Assembly: GCA_937927975.1 (NCBI GenBank)
Contig: CALEZT010000207.1
Location: 1 to 21,361 of the forward strand
Direction of reading: 5' to 3'
From: an uncultured Phycisphaerales bacterium
GTDB taxonomy: Bacteria > Planctomycetota > Phycisphaerae > Sedimentisphaerales > Anaerobacaceae
DNA length: 21,361 nucleotides
Part shown: in pieces, positions 7,051-12,728 of the stretch
Layout of the letters: every line of letters starts with the position of its first letter
Position numbering within the stretch: the stretch's first letter is position 1
The notes under the pieces: generated by a model
The model's database searches: none
Told to the model about the DNA's origin: nothing
What the model saw: only the letters and a program-made list of their open reading frames with translations
Translations under genes and position numbers: made by a program

Positions 7051-7491
7051 ATGGCTGAGCAGCAATATCCCGAGCCGACGGTCGGGGCCTTGATCTTCAA
7101 CGGCGAGGGCAAGCTGTTTCTCATGAGCTCGCACAAGTGGCGGGGCAAGTGGGTCGTTCCCGGCGGGCACGTCGAACTGGGCGAGCGGATGGAGGACGCC
7201 CTTCGTCGCGAGGTGAAGGAGGAGACGAATCTCGACATTCGCGATATCGAGTTTGTCTGTTTTCAGGAATTCATCCACGACCCGCGTTATTGGAAACGAA
7301 GCCATTTTATCTTCTTCGATTTCGCGTGCCGCACCGATTCGACAGACGTGCGGCTCAACGACGAAGCCCAGGACTACGCTTGGGCGACCCTGGCGGAGGC
7401 AGGCCGGATGCCCGTGGAGCATTACACCGCCGTCGCAATCGCTCAGTACCTCAAGAAAAAGGCGTGCTCAGGGGCGACCGACGCGGTATAA
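7051..7491 (+). CDS. Nudix hydrolase (MutT-like)
   Basis: The 146-residue protein is a Nudix hydrolase, cleaving a nucleoside diphosphate linked to another group. The Nudix box begins at Gly39 and reads G-x5-E45-x7-R53-E54-V-K-E57-E58-T-N60-L61. The catalytic and metal-binding Glu residues are all present, while the usual Gly before the last hydrophobic residue is Asn60. It opens with VGALIFNGEGKLFLM (11-25), the typical first strand pair. The region after the box (FHDPRYWKR-like, about 74-83) suggests a sugar-nucleotide or NMN-type clade, but the substrate is undetermined. GGGGGA just after the upstream stop serves as ribosome binding site. Only 9 bp separate it from the GH140-like gene, suggesting co-transcription. 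Confidence 0.9.
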   Translation: MAEQQYPEPTVGALIFNGEGKLFLMSSHKWRGKWVVPGGHVELGERMEDALRREVKEETNLDIRDIEFVCFQEFIHDPRYWKRSHFIFFDFACRTDSTDVRLNDEAQDYAWATLAEAGRMPVEHYTAVAIAQYLKKKACSGATDAV

Positions 7492-7540
7492 CAAGGGCTC
7501 ATGTGATGTGACCGCTTGCTTGAGAAACGGAGGTTGGTCC

Positions 7541-8863
7541 ATGTCGAACTGGAGTCTTCATTTCAGGGCAGGTCTCCTACCCATATTCGTCGGGGTTCTG
7601 ATGGCAGCCGATTGGACAACAACCGGCGCCGCAGAAATGAAGTGGACGCACTTCACGATCGCCGACCCGCTGCCGGGGTCGTCCTGGGGGACCGGCGGGC
7701 TTCCGCTGCTGGACCTCGACGGCGACGGCGATTTGGACGTCGTTCTGTCCCGGCGTGAGACGCAGACCGCCTATTGGTTTGAACGAAAGACCGACGCCGT
7801 CTGGGTGCGGCACACAATCGGTCAAACCGAGGGGCTCGCCAATGCGCTGGGGGCGGCGGCGGTGGACGTCAACCAGGACGGTCGGCCGGACATCGTCTTT
7901 AACCGCGTCTGGTTCGAGAATCCCGGCGGGCTGGCCGAGAATCCCGACAAACCGTGGCCCGCGCATCCCTTCGAAGGCGGGGGGCACGACATCCTCGCAG
8001 CCGACATCAACGCAGACGGGCGACTCGACATCGTCACCTATCATGGCAAGGAGGTCGCCTGGTTCGATCCTGTCGCGGGGATGAAGCGGATCGAGATCGG
8101 ACGGGGCCGGGACAATCACGGCGGCATCACCCCTCGCGGCGTCGGCGACCTCGACGGGGACGGCGACCTGGACATCGTGATCCCGGACTACTGGTTCGAG
8201 AACCCCGGCAAGGGCGAGGGGGCGTGGGTCCGGCATGAGTGGCCGTACCTGGGCGTGGACAAGGCTTCTTACGGACCCAGCATCCGGTCCTGGATCGTCG
8301 ATCTCAACGGGGACGGACACAACGACATCGTCTACAGCGATTGCGACACGGGGCTCTCCCACGTCTACTGGGTGAAGAACCTCGGCCACGGCGCCGCCTG
8401 GGAGCGACACCAACTGCCCGACCCGCCCACGGCTCCCGGCGACGTCCCCGGCACGGGCTCCTTCCACTCGCTCGGCGTCGCGGATTTCGACGGCGACGGC
8501 AATCTGGACATCTTCGCGGGCGAGCAGGAGGATCCGGACACCTACATGGAATCCGACGGAAAGCTGGCGATGAAGCCGCGTGGCCTCAAGGAACGCGGCG
8601 TGATCTGGCTCGGTTCCGGCGGCGAGCGGCCGACGTTCACGCCGGTGGTGATCCACACGGACAATCCCGGCTGGCACGACGCCCAGCTCGGCGATGTGGA
8701 CGGCGACGGAGACATCGACATCGTCACGAAGATCTGGAACAAAGACGGCGCGACGTACCACGTCGACTACTGGAGAAACGACACGCCGCAACCCGATTCG
8801 CCTGGTGCGTCAAAAAAGCCGGCCGGCACGACCCGTTCCAGCGAACGCCCCTCGGGCGACTGA
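7541..8863 (+). CDS. Secreted FG-GAP/VCBS repeat protein
   Basis: The 440-residue protein has an N-terminal hydrophobic signal sequence (about residues 8-31) and seven calcium-loop motifs of the D-x-D-x-D-G-x-x-D-I/V type: near residues 58, 109, 155, 203, 254, 315 and 385. This spacing (about 45-70 residues) fits one seven-bladed beta-propeller as in FG-GAP/VCBS proteins, each loop binding Ca2+. The WFENPG motif after two loops (124-129, 218-223) is typical of such proteins in polysaccharide-degrading bacteria. It has no catalytic domain that I can recognise, so it may bind glycan or scaffold at the cell surface. The low-complexity tail (about 414-440) has no anchor. A good ribosome binding site (ACGGAGG, 7527-7533) selects the ATG at 7541 over an upstream-open frame. 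Confidence 0.85.
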   Translation: MSNWSLHFRAGLLPIFVGVLMAADWTTTGAAEMKWTHFTIADPLPGSSWGTGGLPLLDLDGDGDLDVVLSRRETQTAYWFERKTDAVWVRHTIGQTEGLANALGAAAVDVNQDGRPDIVFNRVWFENPGGLAENPDKPWPAHPFEGGGHDILAADINADGRLDIVTYHGKEVAWFDPVAGMKRIEIGRGRDNHGGITPRGVGDLDGDGDLDIVIPDYWFENPGKGEGAWVRHEWPYLGVDKASYGPSIRSWIVDLNGDGHNDIVYSDCDTGLSHVYWVKNLGHGAAWERHQLPDPPTAPGDVPGTGSFHSLGVADFDGDGNLDIFAGEQEDPDTYMESDGKLAMKPRGLKERGVIWLGSGGERPTFTPVVIHTDNPGWHDAQLGDVDGDGDIDIVTKIWNKDGATYHVDYWRNDTPQPDSPGASKKPAGTTRSSERPSGD

Positions 8864-8908
8864 AACGAATCGGACCGGCCTTGTGATGCTCTACGGAGTC
8901 AAAGAGTC

Positions 8909-10003
8909 TCAGGGCTCATAAGCGTACCAGGCGATCCCTTCGTAGGTCCAGACCTCCGGCGGATAGTTCGCCAGGAGATAATCCTTCTCGGCCGCATTCA
9001 TGGTGTAGAAGTGATGGCTCACCAGCGGCGACCAGAATCGGTAGACCGGCATTGCGTCCACAGGCTGCGAACCGGCCGGGAAGGCGTACCAGGCGATCCC
9101 TTCATAGGTCCACACGTCGGAGGGGTAATTGGCCAGGATGTAGTTCGCCTCCGCCTCATTGATAGTGTAGAAGTGGCCGCTGAGAAGCGGAGACCAGAAT
9201 CGATGAACCGGTGCGGCTCTCCAATCCGCGTCCTCGGCCATCGCGTGGTAGGCAATGCCCTCGTAGGTCCAGGCCCAGGCATATTCGGTGATCAATCCCT
9301 GCACCTCGACCTCGTTGGTCGTGTAGAAGTGCGAGGAAAGGAGGGGCGACCAGAACCGGTGGACTGCGACGATCTCCGGCGCCTCGGGCTCCGGCGCGAA
9401 GTACGTGACTCGCAGCACGGACCGCGCCAACGTGGCCCGCAGACCCTCGTAGCCGGTCTGATCGATATCGACGTGGAAGTACAACTCCCCGTTGTCCCAC
9501 AAGTCCTCGATCACGTCGGCCGGCAGCACGAACGTCGTGACCGACCAGAAGTTCTCGTAGCCGCCGACCTGGCCCTCGGCGCTCCACTCGAACGTGGTCG
9601 GCGACTCCAGATAGCTCTTGAGCAGGCCCAGTTCGGTGCCTTCGCGCACGATACCGCTGCTGGTGACGATCGCGGGTTTCTCGGGCAGCACGTAGATCAC
9701 ATCGTCCTCGCCGTCCTCCACGTCGATCTTCCAGGTGTAGATCGTGATGCTCGCGGACTGGATGCCGGTCGCTCCTCGCGGAATGGAGTTGTTGAGGTCG
9801 TGGGTCCATCCCCAGTCTTGGTTCGACCCGCGACAGAAGGGATAGTGGTCGAGGATCGCGCCGGGCTCGACGAACCATACGTTGTCGAGCCAGCCGTTGT
9901 CTTGATAGTCCGCGGTGTTCTGCACGGTCACGGTCTGGGCGCCGGCAACGCCGGCCAGCAACAGAACGCACGTTGTGAACATGGACATTCGGATCGTCTT
10001 CAT
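8909..10003 (-). CDS. Secreted protein with three DUF5648-like C-terminal repeats
   Basis: The 364-residue product has a clean signal peptide (about residues 1-22, cut after GAQ or AGA). A beta-rich N-terminal domain of unknown function follows (about 25-203; it ends ARSVLRVTYF, like jelly-roll domains). Then come three repeats at about 214-255, 266-308 and 320-362. Each runs V-H/Y-RFWSPL, HFYT, a short helix with conserved E, and W-TYEGIA-W/Y-A. This is the DUF5648 (PF18885) pattern, often found at the C-terminus of secreted bacterial enzymes. No catalytic motif is visible. Repeats 2 and 3 are the most alike. The ATG at 10003 has a strong Shine-Dalgarno (GGAGG seven bases ahead). The gene is convergent with the FG-GAP gene and has its own promoter about 260 nt upstream. 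Confidence 0.82.
   Translation of the reverse strand: MKTIRMSMFTTCVLLLAGVAGAQTVTVQNTADYQDNGWLDNVWFVEPGAILDHYPFCRGSNQDWGWTHDLNNSIPRGATGIQSASITIYTWKIDVEDGEDDVIYVLPEKPAIVTSSGIVREGTELGLLKSYLESPTTFEWSAEGQVGGYENFWSVTTFVLPADVIEDLWDNGELYFHVDIDQTGYEGLRATLARSVLRVTYFAPEPEAPEIVAVHRFWSPLLSSHFYTTNEVEVQGLITEYAWAWTYEGIAYHAMAEDADWRAAPVHRFWSPLLSGHFYTINEAEANYILANYPSDVWTYEGIAWYAFPAGSQPVDAMPVYRFWSPLVSHHFYTMNAAEKDYLLANYPPEVWTYEGIAWYAYEP
8918..9364 (-). repeat. Three tandem DUF5648-like coding repeats
   Basis: Modules lie at 9239-9364, 9080-9208 and 8918-9046 (in coding order). The last two are highly similar at DNA level, e.g. both contain GCGTACCAGGCGATCCCTTC on the plus strand, about 160 bp apart. This points to recent tandem duplication. 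Confidence 0.75.
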
Positions 10004-10264
10004 CACTTGTCCTCCACCTCTCAATTGTCTTTGGGAGCGGGTCTCGGCGTCAGCGGCCGGCCCTTCGCTCCTGTCCCCTCGTCGATGTCTGCGGTGCTTT
10101 GGCACTCCCCCAAGCAGCAGCCCGGACGAGACGCCGGGATTGGTTCGAGATCCGATGTCGCGGGATCTCGACAGTTCCAGGCAAATAGCCTGCACGTGTC
10201 GGAATCATCCTGCGAATACCGGCCTCGATGGTCGGTTGACCCTGTGTGTTCATCCACCCCAATG
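10004..10264 (-). other. Hairpin-rich 5' leader of the DUF5648-repeat gene
   Basis: The predicted 260-nt leader contains, in transcript order: a 5-bp hairpin (10178-10192), a perfect 9-bp stem (10145-10153 with 10163-10171, 9-nt loop), a CCCGG/CCGGG hairpin (10121-10138), GTGC/GCAC (10094-10105), and a GGAGCG/CGCTCC stem (10034-10039 with 10066-10071) just before the ribosome binding site. I cannot match it to a known riboswitch class. No separate gene is evident. Confidence 0.45.
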
Positions 10265-10270
10265 GGCTTT

Positions 10271-10299
10271 ATGATACCGCTTTGGAGGGGCCAAGTCAA
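10271..10299 (-). promoter_or_regulatory. Sigma-70-type promoter for the DUF5648-repeat gene
   Basis: On the minus strand TTGACT (10299-10294), a 17-bp spacer and TATCAT (10276-10271) form a good promoter. The start would be near 10264, 27 bp beyond which no other gene intervenes before the DUF5648 ATG. Transcripts from tRNA-Cys upstream could also read through. Confidence 0.6.
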
Positions 10300-10333
10300 G
10301 GGAAATCCGGAGGGACATGCGAGCAAAACAAGA

Positions 10334-10407
10334 AGGCGGCGCTGGGATTCGAACCCAGGAATACCAGTTTTGCAAACTGGCGCCTTAGGCCACTTGGCTA
10401 CGCCGCC
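10334..10407 (-). tRNA. tRNA-Cys (GCA)
   Basis: The minus strand folds as a full cloverleaf: acceptor GGCGGCG pairing with CGCCGCC, a short D-stem (GCC/GGC), anticodon stem CCAGT/ACTGG around loop TTGCAAA, a 5-nt variable region, and T-arm CTGGG-TTCGAAT-CCCAG. The anticodon is GCA (plus-strand TGC at 10371-10373), reading Cys codons. The discriminator base is U, the known identity element of tRNA-Cys. No CCA is encoded, so it must be added by nucleotidyltransferase. Confidence 0.97.
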
Positions 10408-10434
10408 GGAACCGCGAAATTATCGGCACTTGGG

Positions 10435-10457
10435 CCCGGCGAATTCAGGACGCCGGG
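10435..10457. other. GC-rich hairpin in the tRNA-Cys leader
   Basis: CCCGGCG (10435-10441) and CGCCGGG (10451-10457) form a perfect 7-bp stem with a 9-nt loop. It lies in the transcribed leader of tRNA-Cys, followed upstream by a smaller AAGCC/GGCTT hairpin (10474-10490). No U-tract follows, so it is not a standard terminator. It may help 5' processing. Confidence 0.35.
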
Positions 10458-10496
10458 TTCGACAAGCCGCCGAAAGGCTTCGCATTCGACTTTCGT

Positions 10497-10524
10497 ATTA
10501 TAGTCAAGCCGGTCATTCTGTCAA
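10497..10524 (-). promoter_or_regulatory. Consensus sigma-70 promoter of tRNA-Cys
   Basis: On the minus strand TTGACA (10524-10519), a 16-bp spacer and TATAAT (10502-10497) match both hexamers exactly. The start would be near 10490, leaving a leader of about 83 nt to be trimmed by RNase P. Confidence 0.8.
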
Positions 10525-10575
10525 AACAATCCTTCGCAAATGACCAAGCCGATCGCGAAAGCCCGCAAGTGTACA

Positions 10576-10588
10576 TTGGAGTCTCCAA
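10576..10588. promoter_or_regulatory. 13-bp palindrome between tRNA-Cys and lexA promoters
   Basis: TTGGAGTCTCCAA is two perfect 6-bp half-sites around one base. The flanks (TGTACA on the left, TGCACA on the right) add partial symmetry. It sits in the 190-bp gap between the two divergent promoters, where a regulator could act on either. No family is assigned. Confidence 0.3.
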
Positions 10589-10719
10589 CTGCACAAGAGA
10601 ATTCGCGCGAAGTTCTGATCTGCGGATTTGGCCGTCGGTTCCCGGCTTCTGAGCCGTCGAAACGGACGCGTTCCCGCGAGACGCCGAGAATTTTTCTGAA
10701 GATATCTGGAAAAGAGGCA

Positions 10720-10735
10720 TTGACACATTGGTCAA
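10720..10735. promoter_or_regulatory. Candidate LexA operator (inverted repeat over the -35 box)
   Basis: TTGAC-N6-GTCAA is a perfect 5-bp inverted repeat covering the -35 element of lexA. LexA usually represses its own gene, so position supports an operator. The motif differs from the E. coli (CTGT-N8-ACAG) and Gram-positive (GAAC-N4-GTTC) boxes. The link is inferred from symmetry and place. Confidence 0.45.
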
Positions 10736-10748
10736 AACACCATACTAT
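10720..10748 (+). promoter_or_regulatory. lexA promoter
   Basis: TTGACA (10720-10725), a 17-bp spacer and TACTAT (10743-10748) form a near-consensus sigma-70 promoter. Transcription should start near 10755, about 22 nt before the lexA ATG. The -35 box is part of an inverted repeat (see operator). Confidence 0.8.
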
Positions 10749-10776
10749 AGAAGGGGTCAAATTGAAGGGGCTGACG

Positions 10777-11397
10777 ATGGAACCATTGACAGCGAAGCAG
10801 CAGCAGGTTTTGGAGTTCATCGCGAGCCGGTTGGGAGAAAACAGTCCCCCGAGCCAGCGAGAGATTGCCGACCATTTCGGATTGGCCCAGAACGCGGCGT
10901 ACCAGTTGGTGGGCTATCTCAAGAAGAAAGGCTACCTCGTGGATTCCGGCGGGCACCGGGGGCTTCGACTCTCGCCGGAGTACCTGTGGTATCATCCCCA
11001 GCCGGAGGGGCTGCCCATTTTGGGCCGGGTCGCGGCGGGCACGCCGATTCTGGCTGAGGAGAACATTCAGGGCTATGCGACCGTCGAGAAGCTGTTCGGC
11101 CGGGACAAAGGGACGTTCCTGCTTCGGGTCGCCGGCGACAGCATGGTCGATGAAGGCATCATGGACGGCGACTTCGTCGTCGTCAAAGCCGCTTCGACCG
11201 TCGACGACGGCCAGATCGCGATCGCGCTTCTGAACGATGAAGCCACGGTCAAGCGGGTGTTCTTCCAAAAGGATCGGATCGCCCTGAAACCTGCGAACCG
11301 CAAGGCCGGTTATAAGACCCGGTACGTCAAACAGTTCGACAAGGACGTGCGGATTCTGGGCAGGGTGATCGGCTGCATTCGGACCGTGATCGCTTGA
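10777..11397 (+). CDS. lexA: LexA SOS repressor / S24 self-cleaving protease
   Basis: The 206-residue product has the two-domain LexA plan: an N-terminal winged helix (about 1-70) and a C-terminal S24 peptidase/dimerisation domain (about 80-204). Autocleavage occurs when RecA filaments form, derepressing SOS genes. The scissile bond is Ala87-Gly88 in GRVAAGTP. The catalytic Ser is Ser122 in GDSM and the Lys is Lys159 in ATVKR, with the usual spacing of about 37 residues. The DNA-binding segment SQREIADHFGLAQNAAYQLVGYLKKKGYL (26-54) departs from the usual REIGEAVGLSS-type helix, suggesting a different operator. The frame is open upstream to 10540, but the ATG at 10777 has GAAGGGG six bases ahead and follows the promoter. 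It converges with mutY, the stops being about 20 bp apart. Confidence 0.95.
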   Translation: MEPLTAKQQQVLEFIASRLGENSPPSQREIADHFGLAQNAAYQLVGYLKKKGYLVDSGGHRGLRLSPEYLWYHPQPEGLPILGRVAAGTPILAEENIQGYATVEKLFGRDKGTFLLRVAGDSMVDEGIMDGDFVVVKAASTVDDGQIAIALLNDEATVKRVFFQKDRIALKPANRKAGYKTRYVKQFDKDVRILGRVIGCIRTVIA

Positions 11398-11400
11398 GGC

Positions 11401-11420
11401 GACGTCTTCTCGGCGACGTC
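11401..11420. terminator. Hairpin between convergent lexA and mutY
   Basis: GACGTC at 11401-11406 and again at 11415-11420 form a 6-bp stem with an 8-nt loop. It lies between lexA and mutY and overlaps the mutY stop codon. There is no U-tract, so a terminator role is weakly supported. Confidence 0.25.
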
Positions 11421-12501
11421 AAGTGCGGCCTTGTCGCAGAATTTCGATGATCTTTTTGTTGGCCGCGGGGAAGGCATAGCGGGACAGGTCGCTGGGACGG
11501 ACCCATTTGAGGGCGGCGCAGGCCAGCGGGCGAGGATCGCCTTGGACGTGGGCGCACTCGAAGGCATGGATTTCGACGCGGAAATGGGTGTAGGTGTGCT
11601 CGACCGTCGCGATTTCCTCGCGCACTTCGATCTCGATATCGAGTTCCTCGCGGATCTCGCGGCGTAGAGCGGCTTGGAAAGGCTCTTGTGGCTGCACCTT
11701 GCCGCCGGGGAATTCCCAGAGGCCGCCGAGAAGGCCTTCGGGCTTTCGTTTGTCGATCAGGATTCGGCCGGCACGATAGATCACGCCGACCACGATCGTG
11801 TGACGGGGCACCGGCTTCCTGGCGGTTCGAGTGGGGAGGGATTCCTGCTCCTTGTGGATGCGGGCCTCACAGGACCTGGCCAGGGGGCACTTGTCGCAGC
11901 GGGGCCGTCGGGGTGAGCAGATCTCCGAGCCCAGTTCCATCAGAGCCTGGTTGAAAAGGCCGGCCTTGTCTTCGGGCACAAGCTCCTTAGCGAAAGACCA
12001 GATCCTGTCTCTGATCGCGGCGTCTTTCGGACTTCCATGGATGCGAAAGACCCGGCACAGGACCCGCTCGACGTTGCCGTCCACCAGGGGGGCACGTTCG
12101 TTGAAGGCGATGCTGGCGATCGCGCCGGCGGTGTAGCGGCCGACGCCGGGAAGGGTGAGCAGATCTTCTTTCGTCTGGGGGAGCCGGCCGTGGAAACGGG
12201 ACACGATCTCTCTGGCGGCCTTGTGCAGGTTGCGGGCTCTCGAATAGTACCCGAGGCCCTCCCACATTTTGAGCACCGTATCCAGTCGGGCGCGGGCGAG
12301 GCGGCTCACCGTCGGGAATCGCCGGAGGAATCGCTCGTAGTAGGGGATGGCGGTGGAGACTCGCGTCTGCTGGAGCATGACCTCCGAGAGCCAGATGGCG
12401 TAGGGGTCGGTAGTACGCCGCCAGGGGAGGTCGCGGGCGGCGGCACAGTACCATGCATGGAGGGCCTGGCGGATTCGGATACAACGTTTTCGATCGATCA
12501 T
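11419..12501 (-). CDS. mutY: A/G-specific adenine DNA glycosylase MutY
   Basis: The 360-residue protein removes adenine mispaired with 8-oxoguanine, preventing G:C to T:A mutations. The N-terminal glycosylase domain carries the catalytic Glu40 in LSEVMLQQTRV and Asp141 in VDGNVERVLCR, with the helix-hairpin-helix LPGVGRYTAGAI (117-128). The [4Fe-4S] cluster ligands are C195-x6-C202-x2-C205-x5-C211. The C-terminal Nudix-like domain (about 233-357), which recognises 8-oxoG, begins near VVGVIYRAGRILI. It retains an almost complete Nudix box from Gly267 (E273, REIREE 281-286). Length is typical. The frame is open upstream, but homology begins at the ATG at 12501. No strong ribosome binding site is visible there. 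It is transcribed toward lexA. Confidence 0.96.
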   Translation of the reverse strand: MIDRKRCIRIRQALHAWYCAAARDLPWRRTTDPYAIWLSEVMLQQTRVSTAIPYYERFLRRFPTVSRLARARLDTVLKMWEGLGYYSRARNLHKAAREIVSRFHGRLPQTKEDLLTLPGVGRYTAGAIASIAFNERAPLVDGNVERVLCRVFRIHGSPKDAAIRDRIWSFAKELVPEDKAGLFNQALMELGSEICSPRRPRCDKCPLARSCEARIHKEQESLPTRTARKPVPRHTIVVGVIYRAGRILIDKRKPEGLLGGLWEFPGGKVQPQEPFQAALRREIREELDIEIEVREEIATVEHTYTHFRVEIHAFECAHVQGDPRPLACAALKWVRPSDLSRYAFPAANKKIIEILRQGRT

Positions 12502-12626
12502 TGAGTCTCGTACCGCAATCCGCAATCTGAAGTTCGAATGTTCAACAAGCCTGTTCTGAAAAATCGCACATAATCTCTTGCACGGCTGCAATTCACAGGA
12601 TTTGGCGACCGTCTTGTGTTTCCGGG

Positions 12627-12655
12627 TTGACGATTCGGTCCGTTTCCCCAACAAT
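12627..12655 (+). promoter_or_regulatory. Weak candidate promoter for dacB
   Basis: TTGACG (12627-12632), 17 bp and AACAAT (12650-12655) form a plausible but imperfect sigma-70 promoter about 75 bp before the carboxypeptidase gene. The -10 box is poor. Confidence 0.3.
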
Positions 12656-12728
12656 GTGGCGACCTTTTGGGCGCTACCGCCATGGTGGGCAGGATGAATG
12701 ATCCGATGAAACAAGAGGGTGCTGAGAG

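Noticed and set aside
7577..8791. Open frame of 404 codons on the minus strand opposite the FG-GAP gene
   Set aside because: Its regular V/D-rich sequence is the mirror of the repeated Asp loops on the plus strand.
9011..10543. Open frame of 510 codons on the plus strand opposite the DUF5648 gene and through the tRNA
   Set aside because: It runs through tRNA-Cys and two promoters, and the translation shows no known domain. The opposite strand has signal peptide and repeats.
10540..10776. N-terminal extension of lexA by 79 codons
   Set aside because: It would run through the lexA promoter and candidate operator. Normal LexA length and the ribosome binding site both support the start at 10777.
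12530..12556. GAAC/GTTC-like words as a Gram-positive type SOS box near mutY
   Set aside because: They are direct or irregular, not GAAC-N4-GTTC inverted repeats.
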